From IMG/VR virus record IMGVR_UViG_3300030109_000253, positions 1-22,943 of that record: a stretch of DNA of 22,943 nt; one strand, given 5' to 3'. The first letter of the stretch is position 1. Each line of letters starts with the position of its first letter. The notes below the pieces were generated by a model. That model worked only from the letters and a program-made list of their open reading frames with translations, searched no databases and had not been told where the DNA came from. The stretch comes from a virus. The position numbers and the translations under genes are program-made. This document shows, in pieces, positions 15,628 through 21,648 of the stretch.

Positions 15628-16089
15628 TTAACTTAAATTATTATTTTGTGAGTATAAAACAGTAAGTCTAGTTGAACCAGCGTTAGTTGCTGCAGAAGCA
15701 GTAATAGTTAATCTAATATCTGTAGTTCCTACATCAGACCAAGCTAATGCTCCACCAGCTTCAGTTGTTGGGTATTTTCTACCAACACCTGTTCCAAGTG
15801 CAAAAGTGTTAATTATACTTGTTGCTCCACCGGCTACATCACCAACACTTAAGTTAGTTGCGCCAGAAGCTGCTACGACTGAATCAAGCACACAATCAAT
15901 AATCTGTGAGTTTGCTGGAATAACAATATTTGTTACGTCTGCAGCAAGTGCTCCACCAGATAAATCAATAAGGTGTGTTTGAGTCATTACAACTTGTCCA
16001 ACATTAGCAATGTCAGAACCTATAGTTGTACCTGTAGTGTTTCTTATGTTTCCAGCCGTGATAGGTCCAGAAAAGTTAGTTATAGCCAT
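15628..16089 (-). CDS. Small virion-type protein, possible decoration or fibre (153 aa)
   Basis: A 153-residue protein starting MAITNFSGPITAGNIRNTTG, then TIGSDIANVGQVVMTQ and a beta-rich domain with IPANSQIIDCVLDSV, ATNLSVGDVAGG and LTITASAATNAGSTRLTVLY. This layout is familiar from marine phage genomes just after the capsid gene, but I do not know a proven function; capsid decoration or a head fibre is possible. AGGAG lies eight bases upstream of the start. It is the first gene after the promoter-bearing gap and would be the first product of a transcript starting there. Confidence 0.58.
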   Translation of the reverse strand: MAITNFSGPITAGNIRNTTGTTIGSDIANVGQVVMTQTHLIDLSGGALAADVTNIVIPANSQIIDCVLDSVVAASGATNLSVGDVAGGATSIINTFALGTGVGRKYPTTEAGGALAWSDVGTTDIRLTITASAATNAGSTRLTVLYSQNNNLS

Positions 16090-16132
16090 GATTATTCTCC
16101 TAGTTAAATTCTACATAGTCTCTAGGCCGTCG

Positions 16133-16172
16133 ACTATACTGCGTCTATGCAGAATATTAATTTATGTATAGT
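16133..16172 (-). promoter_or_regulatory. T7-type promoter-like core and inverted repeat in the main gap
   Basis: The minus strand carries TCACTATA at 16174-16167, identical to the last eight bases of the T7 RNA polymerase promoter core before the start site; 11 of 17 positions match in total. ACTATAC at 16133-16139 and GTATAGT at 16166-16172 form an inverted repeat with a nested CTGC/GCAG stem (16139-16152) inside. No second copy was noticed in the window, and the +1 base is not G, so the T7-type reading is weak. Confidence 0.25.
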
Positions 16173-16178
16173 GATTAA

Positions 16179-16207
16179 TTTATATAATACTTTTTAGTAG
16201 AGTGCAA
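16179..16207 (-). promoter_or_regulatory. Sigma70-like promoter candidate for the connector genes
   Basis: On the minus strand TTGCAC (16207-16202) and TATAAA (16184-16179) are separated by exactly 17 bases, each resembling the bacterial -35 and -10 elements. They lie in the only gene-free stretch of notable size in the window (16090-16256, 167 bp), upstream of the 153-aa gene. A transcript from here would cover the connector and fibre genes. In such AT-rich DNA chance matches are common. Confidence 0.4.
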
Positions 16208-16256
16208 GAGATCCTACAGTGTGGAGTGGAATTTTTCCAACGATGTAGCTTTTTTA

Positions 16257-16466
16257 TTAAGTAGCTACTGAAACTTGTGGAGTTACACTTTCAATAGTGT
16301 TTTGTTTGTGAGCAACTGCTGCTTCTGCTAGTTTGATCTTAGTAATGACTTCTTTAACTTTGTCATCAATTCTGACCATTTCAAGAGTATATCTATTATT
16401 AGATAGATGCTCCTGTTCCCACTTCAACTCCAAGGACCTTTTTTGTTTGTATAGGTCTTGTATCAT
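16257..16466 (-). CDS. Small coiled-coil protein, unknown function (69 aa)
   Basis: A 69-residue protein that is predicted by eye to be mostly helical (LYKQKRSLELKWEQEHLSNN, VRIDDKVKEVITKIKLAEAA) with heptad-like hydrophobic spacing, so a short coiled coil is likely. The start at 16466 is set by the very strong binding site GAGGAGGT five bases upstream, although it lies inside the preceding gene, giving a 68-bp out-of-frame overlap. It is the last gene before the promoter-bearing gap. I do not recognise it; its position next to the major capsid gene hints at a head-related role only. Confidence 0.55.
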   Translation of the reverse strand: MIQDLYKQKRSLELKWEQEHLSNNRYTLEMVRIDDKVKEVITKIKLAEAAVAHKQNTIESVTPQVSVAT

Positions 16467-16659
16467 CTATAACCTCCTCATAGGTTATTCTGTATTTATC
16501 GGAAGCAAATACTTTAGTTCCGATATGTTCCCATTTTATAACATTTTCTCCTAGTTTGTCAACTATGGCTTGTTCAAGGGAAACTGCGTTATCTTCTGAT
16601 AACACTTCAAATCTTGCGTAGTGATCGTAGGCATTTATTGTGACTGTAAATTTTTTCAT
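16399..16659 (-). CDS. Small unknown protein after the major capsid gene (86 aa)
   Basis: An 86-residue protein beginning MKKFTVTINAYDHYARFEV, then LEQAIVDKLGENVIKWEHIG and a short beta/loop end. The start at 16659 is preferred because GAAAGGA lies just upstream; an in-frame ATG at 16707 would run through a strong hairpin and lacks a binding site. The alternating hydrophobic pattern suggests a compact alpha/beta fold. The 3' end overlaps the next gene by 68 bp. I recognise no family. Confidence 0.55.
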   Translation of the reverse strand: MKKFTVTINAYDHYARFEVLSEDNAVSLEQAIVDKLGENVIKWEHIGTKVFASDKYRITYEEVIDDTRPIQTKKVLGVEVGTGASI

Positions 16660-16683
16660 GAAATTCCTTTCTACTTTCATAAT

Positions 16684-16705
16684 GAGGCGGAACTGTGTCC
16701 GCCTC
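16684..16705 (-). promoter_or_regulatory. Perfect hairpin just after the major capsid gene
   Basis: GAGGCGGA and TCCGCCTC form a perfect 8-bp GC-rich stem around a 6-base loop, extendable by one T-A pair, 14 bases after the capsid stop. It is followed on the minus strand by ATTATGAAAG rather than a T run, so it is not a standard intrinsic terminator for these genes. It may protect the 3' end of a processed capsid transcript or lower downstream expression. On the plus strand it is followed by AAAATTTTT. Confidence 0.6.
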
Positions 16706-16719
16706 AAAATTTTTAATTA

Positions 16720-17622
16720 TTATGCACCTGGTGATGCAAAAATACCTCTATAGTCAGATACACCAAATGAGTATCTTTCTCTAGCTTTGTATCTTACGTT
16801 ACCAGTGTCAAAGTCACCTTCCATTGCAGTTTTGATAGCTGCTCTGTCAAAGTACTTCATACCATTAGGCACGTCTGTGATAATATAGAATGCATCTGGA
16901 TCAGTTAAGAAATTGTTCACTCTATAACCTTGAGGAACCATTCCCATTGATACGATTGCATTGATATCATTATCAGCAGTACCAACTCTACCTTGAGTCT
17001 TCATAAGTCTCTCAGCAGTGAACTGAAGTTCAGAAGGGATAATCATTTTAACACCTCTTGCAGCAATTTTTAGACCTCTTTCGTCTGTCATTGCAGCAAT
17101 GTCAATTAATGATTGCTCTAATGAAGTTTCGTTCAAGTCAGAAGCCGTTGCTAATGTGTTTGATACAGTTCCACTTACAGTTGGGTGGTTAGTTGCAAAT
17201 AATGCAGAACCATCACCTGAAGTGAATGTACCGAAACCATTAATTAAAGGGCTTACCGCTTTAACTTGTTTAGTGTTCGCCATAGATCTAGCTAATGCTT
17301 TTGTATATCTACTAGCAAGTCTGTCATACAAGTTATCCTCAATAGCTTCTTCAGTAATTGCAAAAGCAAGAGCCACAGTTTCATGTGTGTATCTTGCAGT
17401 GAAAGTTTCTTGAGCATTGTCAAAAACAACTCCACTTCCTTCTGCTTTAGTCTGAGCTTGAGCAAAACCTGATAACATAACTTCTTCTTCAAACGCTCTG
17501 TCTGAAGATTCTGTAGTGTATATTTCAGCATGCTGATTTTCATAACGTTTATATTCTAGGCCAAATAATGCATTTAGACCTGGTTCTAGTTCTTTAACTA
17601 GTTGTCCTCTACTTATTGCCAT
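16720..17622 (-). CDS. Major capsid protein, HK97-fold type (300 aa)
   Basis: A 300-residue protein with the pattern of phage major head subunits. The N-terminal MAISRGQLVKELEPGLNALFG is followed by EEEVMLSGFAQAQTKAEGSG, FTARYTHETVALAFAITEEAI and YDRLASRYTKALARSMANTK, the region expected for the E-loop and long spine helix. The middle has LFATNHPTVSGT, a motif common in marine phage capsid proteins. The C-terminal part has GVKMIIPSELQFTAERLM, DAFYIITDVPNGMKYFDR and YKARERYSFGVSDYRGIF, typical of the A- and P-domain strands. It contains no cysteine. It follows the scaffold, 154-aa and decoration-like genes and starts by a TAATG overlap. Context and pattern make this the capsid protein with good confidence. 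Confidence 0.85.
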   Translation of the reverse strand: MAISRGQLVKELEPGLNALFGLEYKRYENQHAEIYTTESSDRAFEEEVMLSGFAQAQTKAEGSGVVFDNAQETFTARYTHETVALAFAITEEAIEDNLYDRLASRYTKALARSMANTKQVKAVSPLINGFGTFTSGDGSALFATNHPTVSGTVSNTLATASDLNETSLEQSLIDIAAMTDERGLKIAARGVKMIIPSELQFTAERLMKTQGRVGTADNDINAIVSMGMVPQGYRVNNFLTDPDAFYIITDVPNGMKYFDRAAIKTAMEGDFDTGNVRYKARERYSFGVSDYRGIFASPGA

Positions 17623-18188
17623 TATATACCTGCCGTTCCTTTTAAGAAATGCTCGTTAATCATAACAACTAGATTAACATTAGCAGATCCTGCTGTGTTA
17701 TTACTAGGATCTTTTGAAATCCCCATAATTCTTAATTGTGCTGTACCAGTCTTCTGATCAGAAGTATCTAATTCAACTTTAGATACATAATCTGGTGAAG
17801 ATCCTGCTGCATACACAATATCAGCGTTTAGGCCGACGTCTGCTGCTGCAGTTGCGCCGTCCGCTTGTACTTCAAACCTTTCGTAAGGGTCGTCAGAAAC
17901 GAATCCTACGATATCTGTTGCAGTGTTACTTGCATTCAGATGGTTTGCCCATGTTGGCTTGCTTGTAGAAGCATCAGTATAGAAAACTCCAGTAAGTGGA
18001 CCCAATAATAGTGTATCACCTGCTGCTGCTACACCAATAGTACCAGTAGCTAACATTTCTACTGGATCACCTTGGTAAATAGCTGTTGCAGAAGCTGCAA
18101 TACTATATTCGGATAAACCTTGGTTGTCTCTATTCTGGCCAACTTTTCCTATTGCTTTCAAACCGAAAGCTGCGTCTTGGTTTGCCAT
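17622..18188 (-). CDS. Capsid decoration-like protein (188 aa)
   Basis: A 188-residue protein starting MANQDAAFGLKAIGKVGQNR, then SEYSIAASATAIYQGDPVEML, LLGPLTGVFYTDAST, VGFVSDDPYERFEVQADG and TAQLRIMGISKDPSNN, ending LVVMINEHFLKG. Proteins with this beta-barrel pattern are usually encoded immediately before the major capsid gene in marine phages and are often labelled head decoration proteins, though few have been tested. AAAGGAG lies upstream, just after a small hairpin. Its stop overlaps the capsid start by TAATG, so the two should be made in a fixed ratio. It has no cysteine or membrane segment. Confidence 0.62.
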   Translation of the reverse strand: MANQDAAFGLKAIGKVGQNRDNQGLSEYSIAASATAIYQGDPVEMLATGTIGVAAAGDTLLLGPLTGVFYTDASTSKPTWANHLNASNTATDIVGFVSDDPYERFEVQADGATAAADVGLNADIVYAAGSSPDYVSKVELDTSDQKTGTAQLRIMGISKDPSNNTAGSANVNLVVMINEHFLKGTAGI

Positions 18189-18204
18189 TATATTTTCTCC
18201 TTTT

Positions 18205-18233
18205 GTGAGCTGTCTTTACAGACCTCCACTCAC
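18205..18233 (-). promoter_or_regulatory. Two-level hairpin with GUAA loop before the decoration-like gene
   Basis: On the minus strand GTGAG/CTCAC form an outer 5-bp stem, and GTCT-GTAA-AGAC form an inner 4-bp stem with a GNRA-class loop. It sits directly upstream of the AAAGGAG binding site of the 188-aa gene, within the 83-bp gap 18189-18271 that otherwise holds nothing recognised. It probably acts on mRNA stability or translation of the decoration and capsid genes; the outer stem is short, so confidence is modest. Confidence 0.4.
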
Positions 18234-18271
18234 GGGTTTATTTTATTCGTTGGGTAGGAATCGTTAAAAAA

Positions 18272-18736
18272 TTAACTTTTCTTTGAACCACCGAAGGTTA
18301 CACGTGTCTGTCGATCAATATTGATCGGCATACTTGGGTGCTGTTCCTTCATAAGATCGTTGTCTACTGCTTCAACATTATCCTGACCTTGTTTAACATA
18401 ATAGTCAGTTCGTTGTTCTGCAATCTCTTCCGGTACCCTAGCCAGCACTAGGCCTCCTACTCCGATTACCCCTTTGTATTTTCCATCATCCACAATTGGA
18501 AAGTCTGAGTCTGGATATTCATCAGCTCTTACAAGCTCGTATCCGGATCTAATTCTTCCAGCGACGTTTTTAGTGTCTTGGAATCCCATAGATTCTACTC
18601 TGATCCATCTGTGTTTAAAACCTGTTGGTGCAGGGGGTGCATCTAAAGATGAAGGTGGAGTCCAAACTTTTTTCTTAGATTCTTTTTCTCTTGTCTGACT
18701 CGCACGGGATGCTCTTTTTTCATTATTATTTTCCAT
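18272..18736 (-). CDS. Conserved protein between scaffold and capsid genes (154 aa)
   Basis: A 154-residue protein with a charged, disordered N-terminus (ENNNEKRASRASQTREKESK), then WTPPSSLDAPPAPTGFKHRW, RVESMGFQDTKNVAGRIRSG, YELVRADEYPDSDFPIVDDG and GVIGVGGLVLARVPEEIAEQR. I have seen this pattern in many marine phage genomes at the same place, between scaffold and capsid genes, but know no proven role; a capsid assembly or minor head protein is possible. The gene follows the scaffold gene by four bases, and its AAGGAGG binding site overlaps the end of the scaffold gene, which suggests coupling. Confidence 0.62.
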   Translation of the reverse strand: MENNNEKRASRASQTREKESKKKVWTPPSSLDAPPAPTGFKHRWIRVESMGFQDTKNVAGRIRSGYELVRADEYPDSDFPIVDDGKYKGVIGVGGLVLARVPEEIAEQRTDYYVKQGQDNVEAVDNDLMKEQHPSMPINIDRQTRVTFGGSKKS

Positions 18737-18740
18737 ATGC

Positions 18741-19757
18741 TTATGCCTCCTTCGTGATTTTTAATTGTTTCGCATATTCTTCTAGTGGCACACCTAATTT
18801 TTTAGCGATTGCTACCTGTGATGATGTGAGTCTCACAGTCTTGCGACCAGTATTTGTACTTCGCTTCGCACTAGCTACTGTTTGTACGGGTTTGGTCGTT
18901 TCCCCTTTATCTGATGTATTTGTATCAAATTTGTGGGGGAATTCAAGTCTTATTCTTTTATCTATTTCAGAATAATACTCATCAGATTGAGGATCATAAC
19001 CTTCTTCCTCTGTAAGTTTCTTATGTAGATCAAAAGCAGTATAAGTCATAGCATTATCTTGACCAAACCAAGCATTTCTAGATGCCCATGTTTCAGCCTT
19101 AGGATCTGGTGTTCCTTTTGCTGCTTGTTGTCTATTTAAGTTTATATTTGAAGTTTTAACTTCTTCAGCTTTTCTAGCTTTATACTGTTCTTGAGCAACT
19201 ATAGTTTCTTTAAGTTTAGCATTTTTATAACTTAACTCAGAAATTGCAGTTTGAGCTTCAACTTCAGCATTTATATCTCCAGCTTCTCTTGCTGCTGCAA
19301 GTTTTGCTTTTGCTGCTTGAAGACCATTAACAACACTTTCTTCAGCATTTTTAAAAAACTCAGGTTCAAACTTTGAGATTTTTGCTTCAGCAGCTTCTTT
19401 TGCTTTTATTTGTGATTGAGCATAAGTTAACGCTTCATCTTTTTGTCTCTCAGCTTCTCTCCATTTATGAGTTAGTTTAGCTATTCTTCTTTGTACTCCA
19501 TCAGAGTATTTTTCTAATTCTTGTTCTTTATCGTCCTTTGCAGGATCTTCTTTCTTTTCTTCTTTTTCTTCTAACTTAACTTCACGTTCATTTTCGTAAG
19601 TTTTATCTTCAGCTTCTTTTTCTTCTACAACAGGTCTTACTGTTGGTTCTTCTTTTACTTCTGGTTGTTCAATTTCTGCTGAATTATTTTCTTCAGGAAT
19701 ATCAACATCCATTTCTGGACCAGATGTATCTATATCGACTTTATTGTCTATTGGCAT
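18741..19757 (-). CDS. Capsid scaffolding protein (338 aa)
   Basis: A 338-residue highly charged protein. The N-terminal third is very acidic and low in complexity (EVKEEPTVRPVVEEKEAEDK). The middle, about residues 80-205, is a long Ala/Lys/Glu-rich coiled coil (KWREAERQKDEALTYAQSQ, AAKAKLAAAREAGDINAEVE). The C-terminal end has KTVRLTSSQVAIAKKLGVPL and EEYAKQL, a basic helix-turn-helix-like end typical of phage scaffold proteins, which binds the coat protein in the P22 example. It sits before the capsid genes, as expected. It would guide procapsid assembly and then leave. AAGGAG lies eight bases before the start. Confidence 0.78.
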   Translation of the reverse strand: MPIDNKVDIDTSGPEMDVDIPEENNSAEIEQPEVKEEPTVRPVVEEKEAEDKTYENEREVKLEEKEEKKEDPAKDDKEQELEKYSDGVQRRIAKLTHKWREAERQKDEALTYAQSQIKAKEAAEAKISKFEPEFFKNAEESVVNGLQAAKAKLAAAREAGDINAEVEAQTAISELSYKNAKLKETIVAQEQYKARKAEEVKTSNINLNRQQAAKGTPDPKAETWASRNAWFGQDNAMTYTAFDLHKKLTEEEGYDPQSDEYYSEIDKRIRLEFPHKFDTNTSDKGETTKPVQTVASAKRSTNTGRKTVRLTSSQVAIAKKLGVPLEEYAKQLKITKEA

Positions 19758-19776
19758 AGTTTATCTCCTTCTATGA

Positions 19777-20235
19777 TTAATATTGATGAAGTATATCTTC
19801 AGGGTTTTCAATGGTTGCTAAAACTTCATCGTCATTTAGCATTCTTATTTCCCCACCATCTATGTTCATTCTTGAACCGGCATATCTTGCAAAGATAACC
19901 CAATCACCTTTTTTACACCAAGGTCCTTCAGGAAATTTATCTTTGTCATAACAATGTGGCCCCATAGCAAGAACTAAACCACAAGTAGATCCTACTTGTT
20001 GTTTTTCTAAAGTGTCTGCTCCAAGAATTAATCCGCCTTTAGTTTTTTCCTTCATTTTAAAAGGAAGAACAACTAATCTCCATCCGGTTGGTTTAGGTAA
20101 TTTATTTGATTCTTTTGTTTTTAGACGTTCGTAACCGTCTTCTTCTTTTTTAGCGTCTTCTTCGTATTTATTTAATAGTGCCGATTTAACTTTCGGTTCT
20201 TCCGAAGTCGATGACGTTTTCTCTTTCAGGTTCAT
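19777..20235 (-). CDS. groES: Phage-encoded GroES-like co-chaperonin with N-terminal extension (152 aa)
   Basis: Residues 48-148 match the Cpn10 fold: PKPTGWRLVVLPFKMKEKTKG-type first strand, then the mobile loop KTKGGLILGADTLEKQQVG (GGLIL at 67-71, corresponding to the GGIVL hook that contacts GroEL), GLVLAMGPHCYD, KKGDWVIFARYAGSRMNIDG and the final EIRMLNDDEVLATIE. The usual length is near 95 residues; here about 47 charged residues are added in front (with EEDAKKEEDGYERL). T4 gp31 and similar phage proteins replace host GroES to fold the capsid protein, and the neighbouring scaffold and capsid genes suggest the same here. The start lies inside the previous gene with AAAGGAG upstream, a 50-bp overlap. 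Confidence 0.85.
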   Translation of the reverse strand: MNLKEKTSSTSEEPKVKSALLNKYEEDAKKEEDGYERLKTKESNKLPKPTGWRLVVLPFKMKEKTKGGLILGADTLEKQQVGSTCGLVLAMGPHCYDKDKFPEGPWCKKGDWVIFARYAGSRMNIDGGEIRMLNDDEVLATIENPEDILHQY

Positions 20236-20431
20236 TTTTTTGCTCCTTTGGTTCTAGCAGGTTAGAGATTTCCTGTGATATTTTTAAGTAGGCATGTGCC
20301 TGTCCCATCATATACTTGTATTTTTCCATATTGTCAATACCGCCACCAATCATGGCATCTGCAATATCTTCATACGATTGTTTTAGATGTTTTTGTAGTT
20401 TATGTATTATTATTGTTTCTTCTTGTTGCAT
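20186..20431 (-). CDS. Small helical protein before the GroES-like gene (81 aa)
   Basis: An 81-residue protein that looks helical: IIIHKLQKHLKQSYEDIADAM, then MEKYKYMMGQAHAYLKISQEI, with a charged C-terminal tail ending FGRTES. AGGAG eight bases before the ATG gives a clear start. It overlaps the GroES-like gene by 50 bp, so the two are probably made together. I have the impression of similar small proteins at this place in other marine phages but know of no function. A minor head component or a chaperone partner is a guess from position. Confidence 0.6.
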   Translation of the reverse strand: MQQEETIIIHKLQKHLKQSYEDIADAMIGGGIDNMEKYKYMMGQAHAYLKISQEISNLLEPKEQKNEPERENVIDFGRTES

Positions 20432-20570
20432 GTTTCTTTCTCCTTTTTTTATTTAATAAATTAACTCTTGAATGCCAACACCATTCGGTCATTTTTATAG
20501 CACCTGTTTCAACAAATGCAACGGCATCATCTAAAAAACCACAAAATTTATATATTAATCTATCTAACAT
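20400..20570 (-). CDS. Very small basic-tailed protein (56 aa)
   Basis: Translating from the ATG at 20570 gives 56 residues: MLDRLIYKFCGFLDDAVAFV, ETGAIKMTEWCWHSRVNLLN, then a basic tail. The first 20 residues form an amphipathic or membrane-seeking helix with aromatic and Cys residues. It overlaps the end of the 98-aa gene by 7 bp and the start of the 81-aa gene by 32 bp. It fills what would otherwise be a 130-bp gap in a tightly packed operon, which supports it. There is no strong binding site, so coupling to the upstream gene would be needed. It could be a chance frame. Confidence 0.5.
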   Translation of the reverse strand: MLDRLIYKFCGFLDDAVAFVETGAIKMTEWCWHSRVNLLNKKRRKKHATRRNNNNT

Positions 20571-20860
20571 TTCCAACGTCTTCTTGCTTGTCTTATTCTT
20601 GAATTAGGATCGTTTCTAGTTTTAGCTGATGAATTTCTAAGTTGTCCAGCTGATCTTGCACAATATGATTTTCTACGTTTTGCAGCAGCTGAACCTTTTT
20701 TAACTTTACCTGTTACAGCAGTTTTTAATTTTGATCCAGGATTTGCTCTTCTATAAGCAGCTACACCTTTAGCTGTCATACCAGCACCTGATTTTGTTTT
20801 TCGATAATTAGCACCCTTACCTGTAGTAGTTTTTCTAATAGGGTTTTCTTTTTTTCTCAT
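20564..20860 (-). CDS. Small very basic protein with KRRKSYCARS block (98 aa)
   Basis: A 98-residue, strongly basic protein. The order is NPIRKTTTGKGANYRKTKSG, then AGMTAKGVAAYRRANPGSKL, TAVTGKVKKGSAAAKRRKSY with CARS following, and a tail ending ARRRWKC. Blocks like 'GaGlTakGr..y.r.nPGS.L' and 'AAKRRKSFCARS' recur in small proteins of marine phages and giant viruses; I believe they are listed as DUF6321, from memory. Two C-terminal cysteines flank a basic stretch. With no enzyme motif, DNA or RNA binding, or DNA condensation in the head, is a reasonable inference. It starts by TAATG overlap. Confidence 0.68.
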   Translation of the reverse strand: MRKKENPIRKTTTGKGANYRKTKSGAGMTAKGVAAYRRANPGSKLKTAVTGKVKKGSAAAKRRKSYCARSAGQLRNSSAKTRNDPNSRIRQARRRWKC

Positions 20861-21015
20861 TAGATTTTTTGCATTTCTGGACTGGTTGATAAAATATTTT
20901 TTTCTGCTCTAGGTCTAGCTAAAGAGTCTTTACTTCTTTTTCTAAGTTGAGCAATAGCAGATTCTTTTAATGCTTTTTCTTTTCTTAACTTCTGTAAATC
21001 TTTTTCTAAGTTCAT
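20860..21015 (-). CDS. Very small helical basic protein (51 aa)
   Basis: Translated by hand from the ATG at 21015: MNLEKDLQKLRKEKALKESA, IAQLRKRSKDSLARPRAEKN, ILSTSPEMQKI. The first 30 residues form an amphipathic, Lys/Arg/Glu-rich helix. Both ends are TAATG overlaps with neighbouring genes, a strong sign that it is real: stop at 20860-20862 shares a base with the next ATG, and its ATG shares a base with the previous stop. Function is unknown; it belongs to the run of basic small proteins. Confidence 0.65.
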   Translation of the reverse strand: MNLEKDLQKLRKEKALKESAIAQLRKRSKDSLARPRAEKNILSTSPEMQKI

Positions 21016-21269
21016 TATACAAATGTTTTTACGTTTTTTGGTTTGCCGCCAGGATTACCTGCAGCTCTCTTTCGTTTGACAGCACTCGCCTTTTGCGACT
21101 TTGTCATTCGTGTGGCTTTTGCAAGTGGGACGCATTTTGGATATTTCCTCTTTGAGCCTTTGCTTCTCCCGCAAGGTTGATACTTTCCATTCTTCTTCGG
21201 TGCTCCAATGTCTACCCATTTTTCCGATACCCATTTTCTTAAACCACCTTCTGAATAATAAGTTCGCAT
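21015..21269 (-). CDS. Small basic Cys-containing protein (84 aa)
   Basis: The start at 21269 is preferred over an in-frame ATG nine bases upstream, because it forms the TAATG overlap seen at the neighbouring junctions. The protein starts MRTYYSEGGLRKWVSEKWVD and continues IGAPKKNGKYQPCGRSKGSK, YPKCVPLAKATRMTKSQKAS and a basic GNPGGKPKNVKTF end. The motifs 'WVDIgaPk..GkYqPCGR', 'YPKCVP' and 'MTKsQK.SAV.RKR' recur in small phage and giant-virus proteins (I believe DUF5872-like, from memory). Two Cys, in PCGR and PKC, with many basic residues suggest nucleic-acid binding. Function is unproven. Confidence 0.68.
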   Translation of the reverse strand: MRTYYSEGGLRKWVSEKWVDIGAPKKNGKYQPCGRSKGSKRKYPKCVPLAKATRMTKSQKASAVKRKRAAGNPGGKPKNVKTFV

Positions 21270-21499
21270 TAAGCACAACTCATTTTTTTTCTTCTAGCTA
21301 AACCAGCTGCGTGCCCGCCAGTTCCAAATTTAGTTCTTATCATTCCACCACCCATAGCTTTTTTACGACTACCTTTTTTACCACCCGGTGTAATTTTACC
21401 TGAACAAACTCCTGATGCGTACATGTTTGCATATGCAGAAGGATATACTTTAAACTTTCTTTTAGCGGCTGCTTTGCCTTTTGCACAAAGTTTAGCCAT
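21269..21499 (-). CDS. Small basic Cys-containing protein (76 aa)
   Basis: A 76-residue protein, strongly basic: MAKLCAKGKAAAKRKFKVYP, SAYANMYASGVCSGKITPGG, KKGSRKKAMGGGMIRTKFGT, ending LARRKKMSCA. The 'AAKRKFKVYPSAYAN.YAS.VC' block is familiar from small marine phage proteins. Three cysteines and Gly/Lys-rich segments suggest a small nucleic-acid-binding or structural protein. TAATG overlaps at both ends tie it to its neighbours. No enzyme motif or membrane segment is visible. Function is unknown. Confidence 0.65.
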   Translation of the reverse strand: MAKLCAKGKAAAKRKFKVYPSAYANMYASGVCSGKITPGGKKGSRKKAMGGGMIRTKFGTGGHAAGLARRKKMSCA

Positions 21500-21648
21500 T
21501 ACGTTCTAACCATTTTACCCATAGGTGATTTTTCACCTGGCTTCTTTTTCTTTTTACCTTTAGCCATTAAAATTTTTTTCTTTAATGCCTCTGGTAAAGT
21601 TTTTTGTGCTTTGGTTAGTTTAGTTCCATCACTATAATATTTTCTCAT
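21499..21648 (-). CDS. Very small lysine-rich protein (49 aa)
   Basis: Translated by hand from the ATG at 21648: MRKYYSDGTKLTKAQKTLPE, ALKKKILMAKGKKKKKPGEK, SPMGKMVRT. Nearly a third of its residues are lysine. It is joined to both neighbours by TAATG overlaps, with the holin-like gene before and the 76-aa gene after, which supports it as a real gene despite its size. Function is unknown; it shares the basic character of the following small proteins. Confidence 0.62.
   Translation of the reverse strand: MRKYYSDGTKLTKAQKTLPEALKKKILMAKGKKKKKPGEKSPMGKMVRT

Noticed and set aside
16225-16240. TGGAA/TTCCA inverted repeat in the main gap as a terminator
   Set aside because: Only five AT-leaning pairs with no T run after it on the coding strand; expected by chance in such AT-rich DNA.
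16684-16705. Intrinsic terminator after the major capsid gene
   Set aside because: The stem is strong, but on the coding strand it is followed by ATTATGAAAG and not by a T run; it is listed as a hairpin of unclear role instead.
17099-17543. Frames overlapping the major capsid gene on both strands (17099-17413 plus, 17292-17543 minus)
   Set aside because: They lie wholly inside a convincing capsid gene, have odd composition and lack binding sites.
21055-21276. Alternative minus-strand frame of 73 codons over the 84-aa basic protein
   Set aside because: The other frame has recurring small-protein motifs (PCGR, YPKC) and TAATG joints at both ends; this one has neither.
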